Below are positions 1 through 11,100 of a stretch of DNA of 64,000 nt, piece after piece (positions within the stretch are counted from its first letter, which is position 1; every line of letters starts with the position of its first letter). The stretch is taken from assembly GCA_022747635.1 (NCBI GenBank), contig JAKTNV010000003.1, positions 95,101,454 to 95,165,453 on the forward strand, written 5' to 3'. Made by a program: the position numbers and the translations under genes. The notes below the pieces were generated by a model. That model searched no databases. It saw only the letters and a program-made list of their open reading frames with translations, and was not told the origin of the DNA. This DNA comes from Hetaerina americana. Its lineage: Eukaryota > Arthropoda > Insecta > Odonata > Calopterygidae.

Positions 1-2284
1 GGGTAGCTCTAAGGGTCAAAGAGTAAATTTGAAATTATTATTTTTGATAATGTTATAACTTTACGTGAATTTGCGTGGATTTTCTGGAAAAATTTGATGA
101 TTTGATATTACTTCAACTAAATTGCATTTAAGAGTCTAGATCGCGTGCGTTCAATTGAAAATAAAGCGCGAAAAGTAGCGGAAACATAGGGCTTGTTAAA
201 CTAAAGAAATTACAATCTGCTCTCCTCGGCGTCTCGCCGTGTATACCCCTAGTGAGTTGTTATTTTTCAGGAACTTGAGAGATATTATGGGGAAATGAAT
301 AGCCGAATTATGTGGAATTTGTCAAATGGCACCGACTTGAATTTGCGATGGATAGATCTGCGAAATGAGTTCATCAACTTCCATCTTCTTTTCGAATATT
401 CTCTCTACAGCTGAAACCCTTTCTCCCCCGGGACACCCCACGTCACTACATCTAGCACCGCGTCTCACGTATCCACCTTCTTTTTGCCTCTCGCTGTCTG
501 TATGATCTCCTCTTACGAGAGCAGCCTTACGCAGCAACAATTTATAAGCCGAAGGGAATAGCTAATCATTGTAAAATTTTGCTGTTAAAAGTGGGGATGG
601 AAGGAAAGAATTGCAAAAATATTGATTATTAACAAATACGTAAATGCTTGAATCAATCACGAAGTTATTTTTAATATCACTTTTCGAAGCGAAAGATGTG
701 GTTACTCGCTCGCAAGCTTCGTACATCATCGTTCTATTTTTTTTAGGCAAGATAACTTAACAACCGGAAGGCCATTGCTTGAAAAGTTTTGAATGTTAGA
801 ATTGGCACACGTTTTGAGAATTTTCAGTAAATTTCTAGAAAAGCGATTGTTCTTGAATCTGGAAATATCATCGCCCGTAACTTTTACCGTTAAAGTTGTA
901 ATTAGCAACGCTTAAGAGAGCCATGATAATAGGTCTTTTTTCGCGATAATACTTATAAGTTACTTCTAAGATACAATGGTAAATGTATGATACACGCCCA
1001 ATGCCAGTAATTAACGTCTGAAGAATGAATTCTTAGATTCAAAATGGCGGAAATAGCTACATTTTCAAAGAGCGTACACACGCATTCGACATTTAGCGAG
1101 TTTCATGTTGTCATTTAGCGCCATTCATAGCTATTCAAGCTTTTCAAAATGTCCTTTGGTGGTTCTTAATACTGCCACGTCTGATAGAACTCATATCCGC
1201 TGATATAAAACGGCTATACATTTGGTATATTGAATAATTAATGCATACTCTTTTGGCGGCCTCGGCCTCCACAGGACGGGGAAAATGGAAGCAGTTCGAT
1301 TGCCCTGTCCTCTTTCTCTGAAATTGAAAAACGACAAGGGAAGTTTTTTGTTCGACAAATTTTTACGACGTTTAAAAATTAGCATTTTATGTACGAATAT
1401 ACTACATAGTTTTGTTTTTCTTTTTCTACTCAAAGTTTAAGTTATTATAATCGCCAAACAGTGAGTCAATCGCTCAACTCAAGGAGAAGAAATATTACTA
1501 GGTATTTTGCATTTAAAAATTTATTTTCTCCAGTCTTTAATCATAGACACCTGATTTCAGCAAGAAAATTGAACATTGACGAAAAATATCGCCTTAACAA
1601 ATTATTTATTATTTTCTATTAGCCTTATCCCGACTATGATTTGACAGAAAAAAATTGAGTTAAAAGATCAGGGACGGAAATTACTTACTTGCGTACTTTC
1701 CACCGTTTGTTGAAAATTTTACATTATTTTAACTGAAAGAGTTACATCGTTTTCCAATAATAGTTTTGGATCACTGCTCCTAAAATTGCATCTGCGAAGT
1801 GAGCTCCAACCTGACAATCTCGACTTGTTCACTCATGTTTGTGTTACCATTTGTGAAGCAGCATCCTTTTTCTCACTTTCGAACGCAAGGACCTTGATGA
1901 ATGAATGAACTAATGATTTTAATGTACGCACGAAATAAAACGACTCCTTAAGCGCTTACTTTCATTCTGGCGGAGGTTGGTCGATCTAAAAGTCTGAGCA
2001 GGATCAAATTTCTCAAATAATGTACTGTAGAAATGTTGAAGCGTACCGACTTTTATATGCATTGAAAATGCGACTTTCAATTTCTATTGAAATTATATTG
2101 CTAGGTAAATGCTCTGGTTAATTGGTCGTCATCACTTATTTTCTTGAAGTCACCTTTGGATATTCAACACCAATGACCGTTATAGTTGGAAAAGCTATCG
2201 CGCGTATGCTCCATACCAGTAAACCTTTGGGCAAGTACCCAATTTAGCACCATAGAAGAATTAAATATTACTGTTATTTGTTTC
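1..2284. other. AT-rich non-coding stretch
   Basis: I see no gene, repeat or RNA here. Open frames are short, AT-driven and lack any family resemblance. Small GC-richer patches (about 220-250 and 1255-1300) are too short to interpret. It reads like intergenic or intronic DNA. Confidence 0.6.
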
Positions 2285-2293
2285 ATGAACTAT

Positions 2294-2604
2294 ACGTGGG
2301 GGTTCGAGATGGTGCGGGGGCTAACGTACTGGCTTCCCACCCTGAGGGCGCGGGTTCAAATCCCGGCGGTGTTGAATATTTTTCAGAGGTATCTCGATCC
2401 CTACTTGAGGTGCTTTCTGGAGGGCACTTTGAGTGAGTACGCCGTCCGTCGGATGGGACGTTAAACTGCGGACCCCTTGGCACCTTTCGTAAAGAATAGG
2501 CTAATGCCGATGCCGGGTTTCTCTCCACCCTTCATCCTTTCCTGTCCATCCCCAATGGCGCAAATGACCTTAGCTGTCGGTCGCCTCCCCTCAAAACTAC
2601 TACT
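2294..2604 (+). mobile_element. tRNA-derived SINE with target-site duplication
   Basis: A short non-autonomous retrotransposon copied by a partner LINE. The head is tRNA-like: an A-box-like stretch near 2309-2325 and a perfect B box, GGTTCAAATCC, at 2353-2363. The tRNA-unrelated body includes GGATGGGACGTTAAAC (2451-2466), a motif I associate from memory with invertebrate SINEs. The copy ends in an ACT-repeat tail. It is flanked by near-identical 9-mers, atgaactat (2285-2293) and atgaaccat (2605-2613), which fit a target-site duplication with one change. The frames read through this region on both strands are shadows. Identification as a tRNA-derived SINE is firm; the family name is unknown. 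Confidence 0.85.
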
Positions 2605-2613
2605 ATGAACCAT

Positions 2614-3399
2614 ATGTTTATTTAAACCCACCACCTAGCAACGACCTAATGTTTCCAATATCGCCTAATATTTGCAATATTTTAATCTGCGACGCATTCA
2701 ATCTTTTCTCGGGCCTTATGGTTTAAGACCGGATTTGCGTAAATCTTGTTGGCCAACATGGGGTGTACGACACAGGACATTGCGCATTTAGGAAATGAGT
2801 TGAAAAAACATTTTCACCCGACGTATCATGAAGAAGATTATCAAGGGAACGTAAAGAATATGGTCACCTTTGAAATTCACATGCTGACTTGGTTCCTTGG
2901 AGTAATGAATTTCCTTCAGTGAGCAGTACAGGGGTACAGAATTCTTACAGTACATGGGGGTTGGTAAAACTGGTGGATTTGAATTCCCGCCGACGCTGGA
3001 AAGAAAAATAATATTCGGATAGTATAATGAGAAAACCTCGAGAAGCGACGGGAGTCAAGTTCCCTTCGCAATCTCGCTTTTAATTGGATCCTCCAGTGGA
3101 CTTTGAAACGGAAGATGAAAGTATTTCTTCATTCCGCCGTCGGTGGAATTAGAAATTCTTTGACTTTGATGGGCTGAGCAAGGAGCACGAGCCTTCGCGT
3201 AGGCTTCCTCCCCTCCTCGAAACAAGCCTCGACTCCAGATGGTGTGGTCCACATGAACGCGAATTCCTTCCAACAAATGCACCCTTCCACGTTCGGTACG
3301 TCTCACATACATAATTCTCCATCAACCTTGTCCCTCCTGGTGATCAATGAATGTCAGCAGCATCGGAAATCCCCCGTTTTTTGTTGCCATAAGTCACGC
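2614..3399. other. non-coding stretch after the SINE
   Basis: No gene is recognised. An 85-codon minus-strand frame (3055-3312) has no family resemblance. The only structured piece is the possible B-box-like fragment listed separately at 2936-3010. GC content rises towards the island that starts near 3400. Confidence 0.5.
2936..3010 (+). repeat. possible degenerate SINE head
   Basis: The stretch ggatttgaattcccgccg resembles the B-box region of the SINE 600 bp upstream and is followed by a similar run into an AT-rich body. The A box is not convincing and no duplication was found. It could be an old copy of the same family or chance similarity. Confidence 0.25.
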
Positions 3400-5830
3400 C
3401 GTTAAAATGTGGGAGAAGAGATGGGAGATTTACATGGGACTTCAGATAAATTACGGTCGGATTGCGGGATAACGTGCTCTCGAAGTGAGGACGTGGTCGA
3501 GAGATCACCGATGGTGAACACACGAGGCCAGGCGGGGGGTGGTGGGGTTCAGTGGGGAGAGAGAGGGGTAAGAATGGGGTGCACGAAGGTGGCGCAGGTT
3601 GGGGATGGCGAGGCGGGATAGTGGAAAATAGGAGGGACGAGGGAGGGGGATAACCGAGATATTCGGGGAGAGCCGGTGAGGTGGGGAGGGAGCACTGTGG
3701 GAAGAGGAGGGAACTGACGCGGAGGGGCGACGGGAGGTGGCGGCGGCGGCTCCGAGTGTGGACCACTGCGGAACATTGGGGGTGGAAGGGGGGAGAGGAA
3801 GGCACGGAGTGGTCGGGTGGGGAGGGAATGCGAAGAGGAGCGGTGGGGGAGACCTACATTGTATGTAGAGAAGGGGATAAAGGGGGAGGGGGGGCTAAGG
3901 CGATTGGTTCCCGTGTGCTGAGGTGGGCGGGAGAGGTGGAGAAGGAAGACGGGTGGAGGAGGAGGAGGAGGAAGGAGTTTGGGGGGATCGGGATGGCAGC
4001 GGAGCCCCACATCTATGACCGACTAACTGTTTGACTTACTGACAGACTTTTCGGAGGCGAGGGGTATGGGGGAGCGGCCGAGAGTGGGGGCGAGAAAGTA
4101 GGCGAAGCGGGCCGGAGGAAGGAGGGGGGGTCGGGGAGGGGAAAGTAGGGGATTGGAGGGGGGGACGCAGCGTTCGGGGACACCTATCTGCCGCCGCTCC
4201 CCCACCCTTCTCAACGGCCTCCCGGGCCGTTCCCCTCTCCGCCGAAACACGGGGCGAAGCCCGGCCGCGGCCGGCGTCCCTTCCGCGCTCTTTCCCGCTC
4301 TCAGGAAACACTCCACCCCCTGCGACCTTTCCGACCCCACCCGCGCGCGACTGGGATCCTCCACAAACACACACACACAGACCAACTCCTTACGCTCCTC
4401 CCAACACCATGCCCTGGCTTTCCACCTTCCCCCCCCCAGGACTCGAACCCCTCCCCACTCCCTACAACCTTTTCCCTCCCACACCTCCTCTTGTGGTCCC
4501 CATCGGCCTGGCGAGGGACGGCCCAAACCAAGAAGGAACGCCGTCCGCAGACGTCGGTCCTCACAAGAGTAGGGCGAGAGGAGATAGAGAGAGAGGTGCA
4601 AGGAAGCGGCAAGAAGCGGGAGACTGAGGTAAGAGGAGAGAGAGGGAGATCGCCGACACCTGTGATTGCGTGTGTGTGGGTGAGCTAGTGAGTGAGTGAG
4701 TGGCAGAGCGGTTTAAGAGGGGAGAACGGGGGGGGATAGCTGCGAGAGAGAGTGGGAGGGTCGGAGGGAGGGAGCGGCGCCTGAGAGATCGCAGTAGTCG
4801 CGTGGTGAGGGAGGAATAGATAGCGAGAGAGAGAGGGAAGCAAGGAGTGCGAAGGCCGCAGTAGAGGGCGACCTCGAGCCACGGATCCTCCACCTCCCCT
4901 GCCACCCGCCTGTGCAGCCACACCCACGGTGTTCTCAGCGCCCAGACTTCTCTGGGACGGTTCGCATCTCGATCTCCGTCCAGCAGATTGCCCTCGGAGA
5001 CCGCGGAACGGTGTCTCTTCCCTCTTGGATACCAACGACGACGGCGGGTCTCGAAAAACCTGCCCGGACTTACCTTCGCGGAAGGATATCTCTCGCCCGC
5101 TCTTTCCTTCCAGACTTTTTCCTTCTGCGGCGGCTTCTGGGGACTATTCCCTCTGCTGAATCCCATCCAACGCTCGTCCCTCTTCGTTAGCGAGAGAGGT
5201 TTAGACCCCACCCAGAAAGACGGTGTTCGTAGGGGGCCGATAACATTCACCTGATCGACCGGAAGGCCCGGCGTCCAGAGCCAACGAGGGACGGGGTTTG
5301 CCCAATAGGGAGCGGGCAGCGGCGTAGCGGTCGCTTGGAGGAGGCGCAAGGGTGTTCTCTTCCCCCGTTCGGATTGCTCTCATTAAGTCCCACGGCAGGC
5401 GGTGGAGAACATCTCGCAGGCGAGACCTCCCGTCGCTCCCGAGGAAACCAGCCAGTCGAGCCTTCGTGTGGCTCTCGAGGCTCCTCCCGCGTTCTAGAGG
5501 AGGGGCCATGAAGATGCCCGGGGAAGGCTTCAAGTCCTGCGGCGACTCCTCATCCACGTCCTCCTCCTCCTCTTCGTCCTCCACGTCTTCCACCTTCGGG
5601 GGCGGCGGACCTGGCGGCGGGCAGTACAGCAAGTGCCAGACCTCCTCGTCGTCATCGTACGGGGGCGGGTCGTCTTCGAAATCCGCGCCGCACCAGAGGC
5701 GAGTCCAAGTGACAGCCAAGGTGCTGTTCGGCTCCGTGAGCGCCATCTCGTGCATGAAGGCCGCGGAGCGAGGGCGGAAAAGGCCTCAGTGATTTGTGCG
5801 AAGCTAAGGAAAGGCACGTCCTTTCAGACG
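3400..5830. other. large GC/CpG island with purine-pyrimidine strand switches
   Basis: The largest GC island of the window. From about 3400 to 4170 the plus strand is extremely G/A-rich, with runs of G and a GGA-repeat block near 3955-3975. From about 4190 to 4560 it is C-rich, then G/A-rich again with GAGA-type runs (4560-4860), followed by mixed CpG-rich sequence to 5830. It generates long overlapping frames on both strands, including 262 codons on minus at 4561-5349; these are proline-, serine- and arginine-rich, overlap each other and match no family I know. GAGA tracts beside a CpG-rich block ending at a strong splice donor (5831) suggest a promoter and first exon on the plus strand, but this is inference. 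Confidence 0.6.
5508..5792 (+). CDS. candidate first coding exon, unidentified Ser/Gly-rich protein
   Basis: I do not recognise this protein. The frame opens at an ATG at 5508 in a reasonable start context (G at -3) and runs 94 codons to a TGA. The product begins MKMPGEGFKSCGD, continues with a serine tract and a GGGGPGGG block (about residues 14-37), a second Ser/Gly tract (about 43-54), then a basic C-terminal third. Third codon positions are almost all G or C, including in the non-repetitive part, which favours real coding. The same frame is open upstream to 5352. The opposite strand holds an equally G/C3-rich frame (184 codons, 5201-5755) with an acidic, DDDEE-rich and proline-rich product, so the coding strand is uncertain. 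A splice donor 38 bases after the stop suggests either that a different frame is used or that this is a 5' leader ORF. Confidence 0.25.
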   Translation: MKMPGEGFKSCGDSSSTSSSSSSSSTSSTFGGGGPGGGQYSKCQTSSSSSYGGGSSSKSAPHQRRVQVTAKVLFGSVSAISCMKAAERGRKRPQ

Positions 5831-5836
5831 GTGAGT
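5831..5836 (+). other. strong splice-donor consensus
   Basis: The sequence CAGACG|GTGAGT matches the animal 5' splice-site consensus closely and lies exactly where the GC-rich block gives way to AT-rich DNA. That placement is typical of the end of a CpG-rich first exon. No matching transcript can be shown from sequence alone. Confidence 0.35.
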
Positions 5837-7282
5837 GTTTACGTCGGCACACCTTCATTGTGTTTCAATAATTCTTCGCCCCTGTGGAAACGGTATTCCT
5901 TCGGACGCCAATTGTATCATTGTCGTTAAGTTTGAATCATGTATGCCTAAACATTTGATTTCCCGCGAAAATTGGTCTGTCTGTTTGAAAGTTGGCAAGT
6001 TATTTTTTGCGGAACTGGTGGTAAATAAACTGGCTTAGGTTGAAGAGTATAGGGCTTAGCGGACGATGCGTCTTCAATTGTTCCCGCTCTTAAACTGAGA
6101 ATATTAAGTAAGTTTTTTGACCAGCCATCGGATTAATCTTATAGCCTGAACAATACCAAAATATAACGTGGGAAAGTTTTTTAAAAGCTCATGATATAAT
6201 CTATGTTAAGGCGAAGTATTTTCTCCTGTTAGATCGCATGTAGATTTGGAAGGAACCTGGCACGTGAGGTAAGCACGCGAAAATGACTTCCCCCAAGAAG
6301 CGGGGCATTTTGTTCCCTGGCGACTCAAAGTTGGAGAGAAAACGTCGTTGAAATAAACTCGGTTCCGCTTTTAGGAGAGAGTGTTGATTAAAAGTTGAGA
6401 TTGGGACATTATGGGTTGCGTGTACTTCGTTGGCAGTGTCCAGCGACCTGCCAGACTCTACCTGAGCCATTATTATTCCTCCTGACAAACATTTTATGAA
6501 TACGAGTAATTCATTTCTCAGATTTATTTATTCAGATGTAAATTATCATTGCCAAGAATTTTGCTGAATTAGATAGTACACATTACAAATTTTAAAATTT
6601 TCTATGAATAATATCAAATCGTCTCGAGGGAATCTCTTCATTGTTTCTTTTTTCACTGTTTTTCTTGTGATTTTTCTTGATGTTACCCCCATGAGAAAGA
6701 AGTGTCAGGGCCACAGATTTCTATGTTGACAATTACATTTTTGTCCTAATTTAGTATTTCTGCATTGAAGAAAGCAGAGAAAAAGTAGTGAGCATTGATA
6801 CACCTCATCCCCATTTCTCCAGCCAAAAGTAACGCTAAGCTGAGATATAGTCCAACATTGAGTGATTTTCCATATCTCCTCATGATTATCGAAATTAAAA
6901 TTCTTCAGTTTTGCTGGTGATAAATTAAAAAGCTTACGTAAGTTTTGAATTTTCAGAATTAGAGTTATGATAGAATATCAATGCAACGCATCATTCAGAT
7001 ATTGTTTTATTATTATTATTACACATTAATTATATACATTAGTTATTTGTTATATTTCATACTAAAAACTACGTTTAATACAAGTTAATGCGAATACAAA
7101 TATACAATAATCGTTTAATACAAATTATACGAACTTATTCGAAGAATATATTTCATGTTTTAATTAAGTGATGGTGCTTTTTTTCTATGCATGACATTTA
7201 TTAACTTATATTTAATACCTTTACAATTAGCCGAAAAATATTATTCTCTCATTGATCTTTTAAATATAAAGCTTAAAAACTC
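5837..7282. other. AT-rich non-coding stretch, possibly first intron
   Basis: I see no gene here. It contains a short ATT-repeat run (about 7005-7021) and otherwise plain AT-rich sequence. If the donor at 5831 is used, this is the start of a long intron. Confidence 0.5.
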
Positions 7283-7363
7283 AATGCAACAGTTTCATAG
7301 TGTAAAAATCAGTCATGTTGACCCGGATGGTGAATGATTTTTACACTCTGAAATTGTTGCATT
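7283..7363. ncRNA. microRNA-precursor-like hairpin
   Basis: Two 32-nt arms (7283-7314 and 7332-7363) pair almost completely: 29 Watson-Crick pairs, one G:U wobble and two mismatches, around a 17-nt loop. On the plus strand the arms begin AATGCAACAGTTTCATAG and GAATGATTTTTACACTC. Length, loop size and few mismatches fit an animal microRNA precursor. I do not recognise the mature sequence as a known family. Either strand could be transcribed. A very short foldback transposon remnant is the main alternative. Confidence 0.35.
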
Positions 7364-8020
7364 GCAATGCGCATTTAGCGGATGAATCAGTTAAAAGTTA
7401 CTGTCGCGGCATCTCCCGCAGTTTCTTGGAATATAATAATTCAAAATTTAATGTAAAGCTATTGTCATACTACATTTTTTAAAAAATAATAGATAAGTAA
7501 TATCGTGAATGGGATTTTCGAGTACTTGGCGTTTATTTGGTATATATTTTCCTGCGTTTGAATTTTTTTCCTTTCAACGTAAGCATTCTAAGCAAATAGA
7601 ATTTAACCCTCGTATTCACAATCCTTCTCCAATGTGCCATTTGAGAAGTGCCTTATGCTCTTTTTATAAATAAATATTGCGATAAAAATATCGATATCAA
7701 TAGATTTTTGTGTACGTATATATCAAAAATATATATTTGTGTATGTTTATGTAAAAAATGCGTTTACCTACGCAAAGTTTTCAGTGTGCATACACTAATT
7801 ATTTTGGAAATGTTAAACTGTCTTCCTGAACCCAGTTTGGATTTTTTTTTAGCATTTCGGCATTTGATTTTCGTGTATCAATGAACCCTGCAAAATTGGT
7901 TCCTGTTTATGTGTGTGATAATGTTCCCAAGAGCCATGGAAAATTCCGTGCTCACAAATGACTAATCGTAGCCTTTTTATATCCCTCCACAACCTCCTTC
8001 CACCCCATTCTCCCTCCCAA
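7364..8020. other. AT-rich non-coding stretch ending in a splice-acceptor-like tract
   Basis: No gene is recognised. The last 65 bases carry a branch-point-like TGACTAATC (about 7957-7965) followed by a long pyrimidine-rich tract and CAG at 8021-8023, a good 3' splice-site arrangement. Confidence 0.45.
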
Positions 8021-8023
8021 CAG

Positions 8024-8158
8024 ATCCGCGATAACTCCCGCTTGTGGGTCCGTTTCGACGGACACGATTCCTGGCCTCATCGAAGAGCAGTGATGCCTAG
8101 TGCAAAGTTAGCGATGCTCGAAACCATGAAATTATTGTGTCAGAAGTCAGCAGCTTAA
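8024..8158 (+). CDS. candidate terminal exon, unidentified
   Basis: After the acceptor-like CAG, a 44-codon frame begins IRDNSRLWVRFDGHDSWPHR and runs to TAA. Third positions in the first half are mostly C, unlike the AT-rich surroundings, and the composition looks protein-like rather than repetitive. I recognise no domain. It could be a last exon downstream of the donor at 5831, or a pseudo-exon. Joining at 5830/8024 would preserve a reading frame different from the ATG frame at 5508, so the two candidates do not combine simply. Confidence 0.2.
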   Translation: MRDNSRLWVRFDGHDSWPHRRAVMPSAKLAMLETMKLLCQKSAA

Positions 8159-11100
8159 GTGTTCTGAAATCAGCCAAACATAATTGCCCTCTGTGGTGTG
8201 GTAGCTTTCTTTCCCTCCCAATTTCTCTCTGAAACTCTCATGAGTAATGCATGGCGTCACTAATGATGGTGATTGACCCGCTTCATCTATGATCACTTAA
8301 TAGCATGCGATTCGAATCTCTCATTTAAGAAATAAAATATGCTGATTCAATCCTGAGTGATATTTATACAAGTTTACACATAATATGTTTCAGTATATAG
8401 TTTTGCCTTGCACTGTTTGACCTGTGTGACTTTTATAACTCATAGTCATTGATATCCAAAAGCAATTTTCTAGGCACTTGTGTAGTTATGTACATTTATC
8501 ATTTCATTATATTGGACACGCGCTTCATCAATATGTACTGATTGCGAACTAGGATTCTCTGAAGAATAAATTGCTCCTCGCAGTTAACTTTTTAAAGACG
8601 TATTCGTAAAAGGAGTAGGTATCAATGTTAACGTAATTTTTTAATTTGTCTTAAACCCTTGAACTAATACATTTATCATTTTAAGTGTAACCACCCTCTT
8701 GATAGTGAGGTATTGGTTTTGGTTGCAATGCAAATAGACTTGAAGAGTTGTCCGTGATTGATTTCCTGATGTTGCTTAACTTCCTGTTTCATTTTGGTGT
8801 TCAAAAGTATACCTCTCAATCAATTCGAAGAGGTTTCTGAACATCCGTATGCCAAATATGGGCATTTGACGTCACCTTTACTTGACTGAAATGGGAAACA
8901 TGCCAATAGATTTTGGGGGAATATTTTTTACAGAAAACTACCTGAAAATGCCTTAAATGCCTTAACTCCCAATGACGAAGCAGCTTAGTTTTTCCGTCAA
9001 AGGTGCGCGTGTAGCTTGTCAAAATCACAATCTCTTCAGAAATTCTCTTCTTATCCGTAATACGTTTTGTTTTATAATAAATTATAATTCTCTTTCACTT
9101 GTAAGAAATGAATCAATAATTGTGTCACGTTAAGAATTCTTCCGTTGGGAACAAGGCAAGAAAAGATGTGGTGAATACCATATTTAGCCGCATGGCCATA
9201 TTAATATTCCTTGCGAAATCAAATATCTCGTATGTAAATGCTCACACACGATTCTATTTGGATTTTTCCAGAATACTACATTTTGTACACGACGGAATTT
9301 GTCTGGGCAGTATTCAGATTATGCATTTTCTGCCTGTGTTTCTGATTGTAATATGATTTTTCTGCTAATAAGAAAAAATTTCGTCAGAATAATTCTCCAT
9401 TTTTTGCGAATATAAATTTCGGCAATCACTATTATTGCAATATTTATTCTAAGACAGAAATCGCTATTTTTTAAATTAAGTTTAATGAAACGAACATTGA
9501 TATTCGAGCAGGTCGTGCAGCTGGAGTTTGATGTGGTTTGACGTTGGATTTACACATGAAATACTAGTGAGGAGTAATACAAAAAATTAAGCAACACGAA
9601 TCCTCACCTTTATGTGCTCTTATGAATGTTGATAAAAATTATAAAAAATGCAGGTAAACAAGAATTTTATAATGGATATATCGTTAATTAGTGTCATTCA
9701 CTTTTTCATGCAAATATATTCGGGAAAATGTTTCAAATGAAGCAAAAATACCCAAGTCGTTAACCAAAACAGATTTCATTTAATTAAGTTGTCACAAATA
9801 ATTTAAAAAGTGTTTTGCTATTGTTGAATGCTACTAATTATATTATTGAAGCATTTGCAAGGAAATAGTCTTTCAGTTCCATCGACAATTTTCATGAGAA
9901 ACTGAAAAAGTGTATCGATCAGAATTTTTTCCGATGCTAAAAGTCCCCTTTGATATATTAAGATACTCGTCATTTCTTCGTTGTTTGAGACACCGTATAT
10001 GCAACTTATTTAATAAAAGACTTTTTGAAAAATTAATTTTCCTTGCCTCAAAAGCGTTATTTCCGTTGCTCTACAATGTTTTAATAAACATTTATTTTGG
10101 GCCTCTAACTCCCTATTGTGTATAATCGTATACCTTTTCTTAAAAATGGACAAAGGAGTTTATGTTTCTGCGCGTTTTAAATTGATAGGGTTCTTAAGTA
10201 ATGGGTCGCGGAGCGAACGTTTTAAGGCCACAGAAGAGGAAAAAATAATAGAAAAGTAAAGAATGAGGAAAAAACTGGAATACATTTCTGGCAAGGCTGG
10301 TGGTGGCCGTGCCAGGAGTGAACTCTTCCACCCCTACTCACCAAGCGCTAGCTCTGGTTTTTACGACTGTTGGCACAGTTTGGTGTCAAAACTTGTTGTT
10401 TTATGATGCTTCTGGTTAAATGCAAAATTCAGTGGTGAACGTTAATAAATTTACTATCGGTGGTTCTTGAATGTTTGAGTACTTAACGTATTTTAAGACC
10501 TAAGATGCTGCGTATTTGGGCGAAGTTTCCCGCAAGTCCTTTAATCTTCTACTTTAATGATATTTTTTTTCCGAGGGAATAAGATGGGATCAAAGGTTTC
10601 GTGCGCCTATTAGCTATATGACTAAATGTCACATTTAAAATAGCCCATTCTCCGTTTTATTTTTAAAGACAGCGTCCGAAAGAAAAGGATCTAAGGTGTG
10701 TCTGCCGCAGAGGTCTTCTTTTACAAAAGACGCAAAAATTCCTTGTATTCGTGGAAGCAGAAAGGAAGGCAGGCCTTCAATTGCTTTCCGTGGTCGTCCT
10801 CTAGGTCGCGTAAAAGGAAGAAAATATCCTCGATGAAAACAAGCAGTGTATGGGAGTTAGGGACTCGTTGTATACATCCTGTGTAAAAGGTAAACACGGG
10901 GAGGGGGTAAAAAGAACCTGGGAACTTTGGCCTCATATCCGCACTCTGGAGGGAAAGGCGCGAAGACGGAAAGCAGATGCCGAGATTATTAATTCGCAGA
11001 GTACGGATGGGAGATGACGGTGGGAATCGTGGGTATCTGCAGCCGAACTTCCTCACTCTCTTCGCCCCGAAATTGATGATCTCCTCACATAAAACAGAGC

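Noticed and set aside
3055..3312. 85-codon minus frame in the stretch before the first GC island
   Set aside because: No domain, no splice or promoter support and unremarkable composition.
4561..5349. 262-codon minus-strand open frame, the longest in the window
   Set aside because: It spans a block of mixed and GA/CT-repeat composition, ends in Leu/Ser/Pro runs dictated by the repeats, overlaps open frames on the other strand and shows no domain.
8226..8330. Possible tRNA: B-box-like GATTCGAATC near 8310
   Set aside because: No A box at the right distance and no cloverleaf arms could be formed.
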